This document shows positions 26,735 through 37,803 of a stretch of DNA of 64,000 nucleotides, piece after piece (position 1 is the first letter of the stretch; every line of letters begins with the position of its first letter). Source of the stretch: Archegozetes longisetosus. Lineage: Eukaryota > Arthropoda > Arachnida > Sarcoptiformes > Trhypochthoniidae. The position numbers and the translations under genes were made by a program. The stretch spans positions 1,240,001 through 1,304,000 of the forward strand of contig JAEMBT020000001.1 in NCBI GenBank assembly GCA_018873245.2, written 5' to 3'. The notes under the pieces were generated by a model. It worked only from the letters and a program-made list of their open reading frames with translations. It searched no databases and was not told the origin of the DNA.

Positions 26735-27242
26735 TTATTCAGCTTTCTTCTGCCCGACACGACGGCTTTTCTTCACTGACTTGGGTCTTTGACTCCTAAG
26801 GATAGCACTCGCTCTTCGCAGACATGCCTAATAAATCAAATATATTACATATTAAGTTAAATCCAATTCACATCAACAATCAATCTATTCATACGTTTTT
26901 CAAATCAGTTCGGTATAAGTTTTTGTTGCAAAAGTTTCTGATATTCTTCAGAGTTCTTCGCGAGTCTTTATTCAATTCAATTCTGCCCAAACTTTTGGCT
27001 GGCTTTTGTTGATATCGTCTCTTCTTGTAGACCAAAACGACTCCTTTTCCGTTTGCACCTGGCTCAACATTAAGAGCTTTACGTTGGATTGATCCTTGAA
27101 ATCGTGGTACATAAAGACCCTTTGGATTCAATGGATCTCTACTGAAGCGTCGATCAATACCGCGTCTTTTGATCAAATGTGATGACCAGTTGCGGGTCAA
27201 AAGCCATTGTAAATCACGAGAAACTCCGACACCGTTGACCAT
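26735..27242 (-). CDS. RpL28: 60S ribosomal protein L28 (eL28), 2 coding exons, 146 aa
   Basis: This is a component of the large cytosolic ribosomal subunit. Coding exons on the minus strand are 27242-26895 and 26827-26735, joined in phase (RTDLKN then ACLRRASAILRSQRP). Recognisable eL28 blocks are DLQWLLTRNWSSHLIKRRG, IQRKALNVEPGANGKGVVLV and the RRASAILRSQ helix near the basic C-terminus. The protein is about nine residues longer than human L28 and clearly diverged in its middle. The N-terminus MVNGVGVSR before DLQW is unusual, because many animals start directly with MSADLQW-like residues; no other in-frame ATG fits better. A non-coding first exon with a pyrimidine-rich start lies upstream (27330-27383). 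Confidence 0.94.
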
Positions 27243-27329
27243 TATTCAATCAAGACTCTATTGAAACGATAATTGAATCATAAACGATCTGTCTTAATTG
27301 TTATTATAATTAAATTTGAGTATACTTAC

Positions 27330-27383
27330 ATGTCGTATATTCCAATAAAGTCCGACACGTTATCCAAAAAGGAAGAGGAAAAG
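27330..27383 (-). promoter_or_regulatory. RpL28 5' leader exon with TOP-like pyrimidine tract
   Basis: On the minus strand CTTTTCCTCTTCC (27383-27371) is followed by a short leader ending in a strong donor, GACAT|gtaagta (exon edge at 27330). The matching acceptor lies at 27258-27259 (caatag|AGTCTTG), 15 bases upstream of the RpL28 ATG. A C-led pyrimidine run at the transcription start is the TOP signature of ribosomal protein mRNAs, and an intron in the 5' UTR is common in these genes. The transcription start itself is inferred, not observed. Confidence 0.6.
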
Positions 27384-27849
27384 CTTTACTCTTGTCTCTA
27401 GTTTTCGTTCACTTATTTCAATCTATTTCAATATCAATTTTCTACAAAATATTTACACAGACTTTTAGGTATTAGAAACCTTAAGATTGTAGGAAATTGT
27501 AATTTGTTGGAACATTTTATATTTACTGATTATAATTTTCAAAATTAAAATATCATTAAAATTAAACATATTAATTGTTTTTAACTTTAAATTAGTTAAA
27601 AATAATCGAAATAACATACGAATGAAAACTAACAAAGGAGTTACGACTTCTTGAATCTCATAGTTATACTACAAAAGCTACGAAAATGTGTCCAAATAAA
27701 GTTTGATTTTCTAACCCATTGTATGAGGACTTTAAGTGTGCGAATCACGCCTTCACTCAACACTTCTGTTATTGTTTCAATTAATTAGTCATTTATAGAT
27801 TGATTTGAATAATAATTTATTAGAAGAAACTAATCAATAGAATAGGAAA

Positions 27850-29601
27850 ATGTTGAACATTCAGTCGAGATCTTTAAATCCTGTCAATATATTGAAAGGA
27901 GAGGCAGAAGAAGAAAAGGCAGAGACAGCCAGACTTTCGTCATTCATTGGCGCTATTGCTATCGGAGAACTGGTCAAAAGTACATTAGGCCCAAAGGGAA
28001 TGGACAAAATACTATTATGTGAAGGAAGAAATGAGGGAAAAGTTGAAGTGACCAATGATGGCGCAACAATTCTTAGATCTGTCGGTGTCGACAATCCTGC
28101 CGCTAAAGTCTTAGTCGATATCTCAAAAGTTAGTCATTCTTTATTTGATTGATTCTTTCGTTAGTCTTATTATTTATTAATCGATTGTTATTTTCCAGAC
28201 ACAAGACGATGAAGTTGGAGACGGAACCACTTCAGTGGCTGTTTTGGCTTCGGAGTTACTTAAAGAAGCGGAACAATTGGTTTCTATGAAATTACATCCA
28301 CAAACAATAGTTTCGGGTTGGCGTAAAGCAGTTACGGTCTCGCGCAATGCACTCGAGTCGGCTGCAAGGAACAATAGTTCAGACGAAACTCAATTCAACT
28401 CAGATTTACTAAACATAGCAAAAACTACTTTGAGCTCAAAGATTCTTTCACAACACAAAGAATTCTTTGCTAAACTGGCAGTCGATGCTGTTCTCCGTCT
28501 TAAGGGTTCCGGAAATTTAGACGCCATCCAAATAATCAAAAAACTCGGTGGAACTTTAAGTGATTCATTTCTTGATGAAGGATTTCTTTTAGACAAAAAG
28601 CCGGGCGTTAATCAACCGAAACGAATAGAAAAGGCGAGAATATTGATCGCAAACACGCCAATGGATACCGACAAAATCAAAGTGTTTGGATCGAGAGTTA
28701 AAGTTGATTCTATCGCAAAAGTGGCTGAAATAGAATTGGCTGAAAAAGAGAAAATGAAAGATAAGGTTGATCTAATACTTAAGCACAACATAAATGTATT
28801 CATAAATCGTCAACTGATCTATAACTATCCCGAACAACTGTTCGCTGATGCGGGAGTTATGGCTATAGAACACGCAGACTTTGACGGCATTGAGAGACTC
28901 GCTTTGGTTACTGGCGGAGAAATCGTCTCCACTTTTGGAAATCCTGATAAAGTAACTGAAATATTTTGTTGATCAATAGAAATGTTAATAGTTTGCAATT
29001 GATTTATCTAAAGGTGAAATTAGGTCAATGCGATCTAATAGAAGAAGTGATGATAGGCGAAGACAAACTACTGAAGTTTTCAGGCGTACCATTGGGTGAA
29101 GCTTGTACTATAGTATTAAGAGGTGCTACCCAACAGATCTTGGATGAAGCCGAACGTTCGCTCCACGACGCTCTGTGTGTTCTCTCACAGACTGTCAAAG
29201 AACCCAGAATTATATACGGCGGCGGAGCAGCTGAAATGTTGATGGCTAACGCCGTCTCACAACTGGCCGCTCAAACACCTGGAAAAGAGTCGTTCGCGAT
29301 GGAATCGTTTGCTAAAGCGTTGCGACAAATTCCGACTGCTATTGCAGACAATGGAGGCTATGATAGTGCACAGCTGTTGTCGGAGTTGCGAGCGTTCCAC
29401 GCTCAGGGAAAGAGTACTTATGGACTTAATATGGAAACAGGACAAACAGAGAATATGGAAAAATTAGGAATAATCGAAGCATTTATCGTTAAACGACAAG
29501 TCCTGTTGAGCGCTGCAGAAGCCGCTGAAATGATCTTAAGAGTTGATGATATTATTAAATCTGCTCCACGAAGACGTGAACCTGACCACAGAGGACATTA
29601 A
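27850..29601 (+). CDS. CCT2: T-complex protein 1 subunit beta (chaperonin CCT2), 3 exons, 539 aa
   Basis: This is the beta subunit of the cytosolic chaperonin TRiC, which folds actin and tubulin among others. Exons are 27850-28128, 28199-28951 and 29014-29601, all GT-AG with phase-0 junctions. The nucleotide-binding group II chaperonin motifs are present: [10 protein letters not shown] and NDGATIL in exon 1 and GDGTTS at residues 100-105 in exon 2. Subunit-specific stretches match CCT2: [38 protein letters not shown] and [14 protein letters not shown]. The C-terminus [12 protein letters not shown] resembles the human beta tail, and human CCT2 has 535 aa. It is transcribed divergently from RpL28, leaving under 0.5 kb between the presumed starts, so the two housekeeping genes may share a promoter region. 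Confidence 0.97.
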
Positions 29602-29793
29602 ACCGACTATTTTTATTTAATAATAACCAAACATTTTGTCTTTAATGTATTAACTGAGGCTAATCTTGTTTACCAATTTTTTATATGCATAAAAAATAAT
29701 TTGAACAAAAATACATATATAAAACTCATGTTATGTTAAGACTAGAAGTTCTGCATACGTCTAATACACCAGAATATAAACTGCTGAATGATT

Positions 29794-29799
29794 AATAAA
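29794..29799 (+). terminator. Possible poly(A) signal of CCT2
   Basis: AATAAA lies 193 bases after the CCT2 stop and 122 bases short of the ATF6 stop on the other strand. The 3' UTRs of the two convergent genes must therefore be short or overlap. Confidence 0.35.
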
Positions 29800-29920
29800 T
29801 TAGAAGAAAAACACTTGCTATTAGTGTACTAAATATTAAATAAGTAAATATATATGCAATTAACAAACTTCTGATGAATATTACGAATGCATGTATCAAA
29901 TGCATTGGGGCCCGACTTCC

Positions 29921-31763
29921 TTATTGCACTTTAACTTTTGCTTTCATTGCATTCGTATTTCGAGAACCCATAAATGTTTTGCTTTTGCCGTTATTACGCA
30001 CCGATATCTTTTTGTTAGAAGATTCAGACGAAGATTTAGTGTTAGGAGAAGTGTTGAGTAAAACCATTTTAGTATTAGTAACTTCGCAATCGATTTGCAT
30101 CATAACTATTTGGTGGTAAGTGATGTTAGTTCCATGTGATGACGACTCGTTCAATGTGCTAACTGACGGCATAATCAGAGAAAAACGTGGTCTGATCTCA
30201 CTTCCATTGTTAGAAATCGGAGGGATTATCAGATGGTCTCCAGCAGAAAATGATAAGAAATAGAAGGTATCGTCGCGTCGGTGAATAGCAGATAACAAGT
30301 CTTCGTAATTGAATTGTGGTACTTTTGGACCACTATTATATGATTCAATCGCATAGTCGTTAACATCACTTATATCTGCTTCTGTCCTCCTCTGCATCCA
30401 CGCTTTGAGTCTGGGCAATGGAATCGGTTTATTGAAACGATCTTTAAGTTTATTAGACTTAATGAGGCGCTTCTTTTGTTTGGAAACTTCTTCCTTTTCC
30501 ATTTTGACCCTTAAAACCCAACCGCGTAGATCACTTTCAAGTCTCAAAGATTCAGTTTGATTGATATATGTATTACAGTTTCTATCTTTGATTCTGCTGA
30601 GGCTACTGTTGACACTACTGCTGTTAAAAGCTGTTTCTCGAGCTGTTAACACATCGACTGGTACGTTGTCATCATTTGCTGGCTGCCATAACAATGTACG
30701 ACTCGGCCCATGTTTCACAAAATCGTGTCTCAAATTGGAATCAACGCTAGAAATACCCTTATCATTAGTGATGAGAACACCACTAAATGGGGCCAAATTT
30801 AAACCCAACATAAAGATGACGGCCAACAAACTGAGAGTCGTCTTTTTGTTAGAACTACTATTGAAAAGGGTTGCTTTACAATTGCAGTTAGCTTGAATGA
30901 AGCCTCTTTTGGAGAGTTGTGTTTTCTCTTCTTCAAGGTCTGCAATTCTACACTTGAGAGTTTCATTTTCAAGCCTGAGATCAGCATTTTCTTTGAGGAG
31001 ACCATTGATGCGAGTCTCTAAGTTGTCGACATATTCTTTTTTGCGCTTACGTGAGATGCAAGCTGCTTCTCTATTCCGCAACTTTCGGGCCTCTCTTTTA
31101 AGTTGACTCAAATGCAATTTGTTGTCACCAGAAATGAAATTTGCGTTAGTAATAATACTATTGTTATTAATACATGTACTTATATTATTCTTATTATGAA
31201 TTGTATTATTTGAGTTCAATTCATTTTGAGCTTTAATTGTCACAACTGGAGTCTGATTTGCTATAAATGGTGATAATGGACTCAATGAGTTCATGACTGA
31301 TGGACACAAAGTGATGGCTGGGAGTAGTGTTACGTTTGATAAGGCATTGATATTTTGTGCCAGCAATTCTTCTGATTTTTGTTCTGATGGTATAATAGTT
31401 GACAAATCGGCAAAATTTGGTGGAGTACTGCGATCAGAAGATGGAGGCGTTTCTGGAGGTGTCAAACCATTCATTTGAGAGTCATTTTGATTAGTATTCA
31501 AAGTATTGATTTCAATGTTGGTGGTCAGGCTCGAACTCGAAGAATCATTTGATGATAAATCGTTCCAGAAATCATTATAAGGACCTAATTCTAGATCTTT
31601 GTTAATTAAAACAAATAATTAGTGATTTGATAATTAAATAAATAATAAATAAATAGATAATAAATGAAAACTAACCCAAGTCTTCGTCGGTCAACATATT
31701 ATCGACAATAAATTTGTCATTAGAGACAAATAAATTGTCGTTCGTTAACAATATTTCATTCAT
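29921..31763 (-). CDS. ATF6: ER-stress transcription factor ATF6 (bZIP, membrane-bound), 2 exons, 587 aa
   Basis: ATF6 sits in the ER membrane. On unfolded-protein stress it moves to the Golgi, is cut by S1P and S2P, and releases a bZIP factor that induces chaperones. Exons on the minus strand are 31763-31676 and 31596-29921. Order: acidic, Ser/Asn-rich activation region; basic region RNREAACISRKRKKEY within a bZIP at about residues 194-257; one membrane segment at about 283-305; a luminal domain with many N-x-S/T sites. The S2P-type Asn-x-x-Pro pair (NLAP, 296-299) lies inside the membrane segment with the same spacing as NYGP in human ATF6. An S1P-like RTLL follows at 329-332. The protein is shorter than human ATF6 (670 aa), mostly in the luminal part. 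CREB3-type factors are less likely because of the basic region sequence. Confidence 0.92.
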
Positions 31764-33316
31764 TTATACTATTATTTAATTTGATTAACTGTTTTAATGA
31801 TTTAGTGACACGTTTTTTTCCAGAAGCCGATAAAATATCAATATTTTGATAAAATAATGAAATATTAACATGCAGTGAGTCTGACTCTCAGTCTGAGTCT
31901 AAGACAACTCCCCTTTCAATGAATTCTAATATAATAATTGCAAAACTGATCGTCTGTGTGTTATGTGAATTGAGGCCAATCTTAGCAATGCTTTAGCCAT
32001 GTCTGCTCTATTTTTTTAATGAAACTTATCAATTTAATTAAACTAATCTGGTGATAAGTTATTCTTTTAAAACTTCATTCCTTATCAAAGTTCGAATTAG
32101 TTAGAAAATTATTCATTTTTTATGTGAAAATCCCAAATTTTAAGTCAATTTGTTGAAAGTCTAAAATTTGTGGTCAATTTATTAATAGATAGATATATTA
32201 TTTGTGAATTTTATTTATAAAATTGATCACCAAATGTACCACAAATTGATTGTTTACAAAACAAAATGATTGCTCCACTATCTACAGATAGTCTTGAGTT
32301 GGTCTACAATGAAAGTAGGCATTCATAGATAATTGACATAAGATTGAAATGTTTATTTACATGGATTGTCCAGCAAACAAGACTAGCATTGAATTGAAAG
32401 TTATTTAAAGTTATTTAAAGTGACTAAACGTTGAGGAAACCTCAATCACAACATAATCATTACTTTATGATAGAATAAGTTCTCAAAGGAGAGTATAATT
32501 TAGATTATTATTGTAGTTCATAAGTTGGTTTATAAGTTAGGCCATAAGTTGGTTCATAAGTTAGTTGAGAGCTGAGGACGGAAATAACGAAAAAATGTGT
32601 GCATCACCTTATAATCAATTTAAATGGAATCGAATAAAAATAGAACTTTTCGCACAGACATAAGACAAATGTGAAAACAAGGCTCTGTGTTAGATAAATG
32701 CGAACACTGTACAAAAGTTTATTTTCCTGTTTATTGCTCAACAACTTCCCCTAAAAGGCAGACATTGAGACATTTACAACAATTTAAAGGCATTTATATA
32801 GAGATTCATTTATATAGAGATTCATTTTTCTACAAACAAAGTTCAACAATTCAATAAAATAGTTACATAAGTCAAATGTGTAACATATTATAACCCATTT
32901 TTGGAGTTTATTTTTACCCCATCTTCAAGGGTTAATAAGGAGGACATTGATCATTATGTTTGCATTGATCGTATGCTAACCAAAATGAGGCTAAGCACGA
33001 TTACAGCTTTATTTAGTAACTCCGTTCACATTAGACTCTTCTTATGCCAGAATAAGATCAAAGTCAAGGTGTCAGCAAATACTACATTTTCAAATTGTAA
33101 ACACAATCCAAGTACGACCCAAACGCACAGCACCTCAACTGCTAATAATTGTGGTCATCAAAGTGTCGATCATTTTGGTTGGCAAGTTATAAAAGCTCTG
33201 TCTTCGCAACAATTCAGTTATTAAATTGATTAATCGCTAAATGACGTGTTAGCACGAGTTCGACAATTGAAAGTTGATTTCAAATGAAAATATCAATTAT
33301 TGAAAGTATATGAAAG
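31764..33316. other. Divergent region between ATF6 and the AGPAT gene
   Basis: 1.55 kb of AT-rich sequence with a short CATAAGTT-type repeat near 32,520-32,570 (TAAGTTGGTT and TAAGTTAGGC). A frame open from 32871 to 33224 has no ATG until its second half and no family match. Both promoters should lie here, but no motif stands out. Confidence 0.4.
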
Positions 33317-36300
33317 ATGTTTTGGCTAATAGTTTTTATCATATTGATTCTCTATTTAACGAGCAATGTGTTCAGGTTTTACTTGAAATTAGTTTGTTTT
33401 TATCTAATTCTTGCGATATCCCCAATAATATGCCTACCATTAGCTATTTTTCGACCAAAAGACGCTCGAAATAACATGTAAGTTGAAAAAGATTATTCAA
33501 CAAATTTCTAGCTTTCAATTTTTGACATATAATATGTTAACTTTTTAAGATGTTTCTTCTCAAACGAAATATTAGATGTTTGTGCATAAAACTAAATTTT
33601 TCAACATTCATACTATTGTAATAAATAAATACTAGTGTTATCACAAATTTGATCAACATTTAGCTTTAGTGAGAATCGCGTTGCTTTTCTCGCTCACAAA
33701 CGAAGGAATGCGTTGACTTTTCTGCGGCAACAGCTAAAAGAAGTTGATGTCAATTTTATTTAAAATAGTCAAACTGAAAGTCGTGAAACTGCGAAAAGGT
33801 TTTATGACAAAATTTAATTGATTCTAAGTTTACCGATAGTTGCGATTGTTATTGACAAAATGCTTAAAATTCTATAAGCGTTCATTTACTATTATTCAAG
33901 ACTACCGAAGGCGTCAATTCCAGTTAATTCAGATAAACTCTCGACTTATTTAATTTAATATCACTTTTAAGTCATTCAATTTAAGCACTAAAGATCATCG
34001 TCGATAACTTTAGCCCATTTTCAAACTAAGCCAAAAGTTTGCGTAATTCTCATTTCGTTGAAGGTAATGATCTCGAAGAATAATATTTAGCTGACAGAAT
34101 TAGAATGAAAATATTCTGAAACTATTTCCTGATTTTAGTAAATAGTAAAATAAGTTATAAAACAAATTGATTTGTGCAAACAGGAAATGTATGAATACAA
34201 ATATATATTATTTAAATTGTTTTAATCTTTCAATTAGAATGACAACAACTGAAATCAACTCAAAATAATAGTAGATTTCTATGAAATTCATTTCTAGTTT
34301 AACCTCAAATTATAGATTTTATCATTTGTTCAATTGATTTGATGAATAGGAAAAATGAAGATATTTTTCATAATAACCTCTTATGTTGTCAGTCAATAGA
34401 AGCAAAGTTTAACTATTCATACGTTTAAATCAGATGTAAATCAATAATAGATTATGTTTATAAGGGCAAAAAGAGACTATTTTTGAAAAGTTGACTTAGA
34501 ATAACAACAATTGATTTATATGAAAATCTTCAGTTTTCAAATCAACCAAATGCTCATTTGAAAACTGGTTTTGGCTTTAGTGCCCTAAAAATAGGCATTT
34601 CCATCTTTTTCATTACTTTATCATAAAAGACGAAATAGTTTTTCCATTTTCTGCTTCTTTTTACATTAGACCTGTTCTTGACTTTGATTGTGCACTTTAG
34701 ACTATTAGAGAAAAACATTTTAAATAGAGAGCGATTTTAGAAATCAAGATTCCTACTAAATTCCATCACCTCCAGAATGCGGAATAAACTACTTATACAA
34801 AACATTATTTATTTATTTATGAAAATTATGAATCACTTTTTAGATATTCATATCGTTTTTTCAAACTTTACATCATAAGCTTTTCAGTATAATTAAGATT
34901 AATTTGGCTCAGATTACGATCTTATTGCTTTCAAATAATAGTACTATTAAGCAATTAAGTTGTTATATATTTAACTTCTGATTTTACTTTCTTTCAACTT
35001 TCTTTTCATCCTTTCTTAGATTATCTCCATTTTTATGATAGGAAATGCTTTCCAATTAAAGCTGATAATTAATTATGATTTATAGAGTTAGTAATTTGCA
35101 TTGATTAGTAGGAATGAAAGCAGAATTAGCAGAGCAGAAGTGAAAAATATTTAATAAATATATTGAACACGTAGAATATACAGTACGTAATAAATGATGT
35201 GAAAATGTCATCGATTAATATGACACGCATTTCCAATGCAGATGAATAATATGAAAGTAATTAAAGCAGAACTTATTTGTAACTTTTAGTTATCCGTCAT
35301 GGATAGCATATTTGGTCACCAGAATATACAACATAGAATGGCATGTGATAAATGGTGAAGCGTTAGAGAAATTAGAAAGTGCTGTCATTGTCAGCAATCA
35401 CCAAAGTGTATTGGACTCATTGGGTAAGCAATCTCTTCTTTGTTTATATACCTAATAATAAACTTAACTTTAATCAAACTAGACTTGAGCTAATCTTAAG
35501 ACAAGCACGTTTAGAGATTGATATACCATTCGATTGCGTGTTAGTCATACCAATTGACTGAAAGGTTTAAAAGTGAAATTACTGTTACAACTATTTATAT
35601 TAACATTTTTAGTAATACGTTATGAAGTTATTACATGCCATCCCATGTTTCAACCATTCATTAATGATTACTTAGATTAAAAGTTTCCCACGTATTAGTA
35701 TCTCTTATTAAGTTTGCTGTTTGAAGGTTCAAAGTCTTGTATCTAACTATCTCTAAGTCTTGTGCTTAAATATCTCAGTCTTGTACCTAAAAACTTAACC
35801 ATAATTAGCACCAAATCCAACAATGGTGTGAAATTTGAATTTTGATTAGTCTGAAACTACTTCGTTTGAATATTAATCAAGTTTCTACTGAACAAATTTG
35901 ATACAGTTATGCCCGGAAGTCATACTCTTTCAACGCTCATAACATGAATGCAATCAAAAAAAAAATAATTAAAAATCGCTAAACTTTATTACGGGATATC
36001 GTTTGAAGTAACTTTCTAATCTGACAGGTCTGATGAGTGTCTACCCATACGGACATCCATTAGTTCCAGTAATGAAGAAAGAGTTGTTATATACAGGACC
36101 GTTTGGTATATTTGCTTATTTGAGTGGATGTCTATTTATTGATCGCTGCAAATCTGATCAAGCAAAACAACAACTCAATCACAAAGTATTAGATATAAAG
36201 GCTAAAAAAGTAAATATTTTCAACATATATCAATACTCGCTAATGAATTTGTTCATTTATTTATAGTGGAAATTATGGATATACCCTGAGGGCACACGAA

Positions 36301-36809
36301 ATCCTGAGAGACAAATGTTACCGTTTAAGAAGGGGGCTTTTCATGTGGCAATTCATGCGCAGGTAACATTCATGCACAGCTGTTTTTAATCATGACAACC
36401 ACTTCAACTTTTCACATTCCCTCTCAAATTAATCCCTTTTATTTTATATCAGATACCTATAGTTCCAGTCGTTTACCAACCCTTTAATCATGTCTACCAT
36501 TTCAAAACGAGAATATTCAACTCTGGCAAACTTAGAGTTCATGTATTGCCACCGATTCCCACAGAAGGTTTGGCCACTTCCGATGTTTCTTCTTTATGTG
36601 AAAAAGTCAGGAATGAAATGACAAATGTGTTGCAAGTTTACAACACTTCAAAGGTTTCCGAAAGTAGTTCAAAACTTTCCGAAAATAGTTCAAAACTTTC
36701 CGAAAATGCTTCAAAAATTTGTGAAACCAAACAAGCTAATTCACAAAAGTTTACAACTAAAATAGGCATCAATCAAGAAAATCTGACAACAATATCTCGT
36801 AAATTGTAG
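33317..36809 (+). CDS. 1-acyl-sn-glycerol-3-phosphate acyltransferase (AGPAT1/2 type), 5 exons, 309 aa
   Basis: The enzyme acylates lysophosphatidic acid to phosphatidic acid in the ER membrane, a step in glycerolipid synthesis. Exons are 33317-33477, 35290-35423, 36028-36209, 36267-36362 and 36453-36809; junction phases agree. Residues 1-45 are strongly hydrophobic (two membrane passes). The four acyltransferase motifs appear in order: NHQSVLD at 90-96 (catalytic HX4D), GCLFIDR at 132-138, YPEGTR at 165-170 (Tyr where Phe is usual) and IPIVPVV at 192-198. [14 protein letters not shown] after motif IV is typical of AGPAT1/2. The C-terminus carries a Ser-rich tail with repeated SSKLSEN units (about 257-281) that I do not recall from the family. 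Start alternatives are limited because the ATG at 33310 is in another frame. Confidence 0.92.
33478..35289 (+). other. First intron of the AGPAT gene
   Basis: This 1.8-kb AT-rich intron runs from donor AACAT|gtaagttg to acceptor cttttag|TTATCC. I see nothing else in it. Confidence 0.7.
36647..36730 (+). repeat. Coding minisatellite, 21 bp x 4, in AGPAT last exon
   Basis: Four successive 21-bp units of the type TTCAAAACTTTCCGAAAATAG keep the reading frame and encode a seven-residue SSKLSEN-like repeat. The middle two units differ at two positions only, which suggests recent expansion. Confidence 0.8.
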
Positions 36810-36999
36810 ATCAATATTTATCTGAACACAACAATTGGCTCAGTTTGAAAATCTCTATTTCTAAGTTCACAGACTATTACCGAAAGTTCAATTCCTTCAG
36901 AAAAGCTATTCATTCGGTTGATTAACCGATCATTCAATACATTTATTGATAACATGAGAAATAATGCGATATAACACTATTTTAAGAAGTTAAAAGCTG

Positions 37000-37005
37000 A
37001 ATAAA
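37000..37005 (+). terminator. Possible poly(A) signal of the AGPAT gene
   Basis: AATAAA lies about 190 bases after the AGPAT stop. Further AATAAA copies occur within the AAAT repeat at 37369-37440, so the choice is uncertain. Confidence 0.35.
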
Positions 37006-37368
37006 TGACAGCAATTAGTTCAGGTTTGAGATTTTGAATAACTAATAAGCTTTTATGGGACGATGAGATCTGTTATTATTTGAGGCACTGATTTCCGCGA
37101 CCTTAAACTTGTTGTCTTGATTGTTCACTTTCAAACAATTTATCATTAATGAATTTGCCGTAAAATCTAACTTGAGCATCTATTATGATTAATTGAGCTA
37201 GATTCAGTTCTCATAATAAATTTCAGTCAGATTGTCAATTTACAAAAATGTATTGAGTGCGAGCTTATATGAATTTAAAATATAAATTAAATAAACAATT
37301 TATTCAATCAATGCTTTGGTATTTTATTTAAAAAAATTCAATTTGTTGCATCTAACACAATGAAATAA

Positions 37369-37440
37369 ATAAATATAATGAAAATAAATAAATAAATAAG
37401 TTAATAAATAAGTTAATAAATAAATAAATAAATAAATAAT
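37369..37440. repeat. AAAT tetranucleotide repeat
   Basis: AAAT/TAAA units with two AAGTTAAT interruptions lie between the convergent AGPAT and PAN-ZP genes. Confidence 0.9.
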
Positions 37441-37803
37441 GAAAGAAATGAGATGAATGATAATCTTATAAAAGTAAGAAACTATTATGATGTAAATTTG
37501 AACTATAAATTATCTGAAAGATTTAAGTTAACTCCCTTTTCTCTTGATAACCATAATTTAACCAAAATATCATTTAAATGCCAGTTTAGAATATTAAACA
37601 AATATTCAGTATTCAGTAAAAATGTTTGATAGCTTATTGTCTTGTAAGTGTAATGAGTTATAGGATATATAATATACATGATATTAAAATATCCAAACAT
37701 CACATCGAAACTTTTAGAAACTTTGATAAATATAGTAATCTATCAGCAAGATCGTCATAATTATCACAAAAGGCCATACGAAAGAGAGGAAAACTAGAAA
37801 AAT

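Noticed and set aside
30561-31478. Plus-strand frames opposite ATF6, up to 111 codons
   Set aside because: They mirror the Leu/Ser codon composition of ATF6 and have no own support.
32871-33224. Plus-strand frame of over 100 codons just upstream of the AGPAT start
   Set aside because: It has no early ATG (Met only from its second quarter), no domain, and a composition like the flanking DNA.
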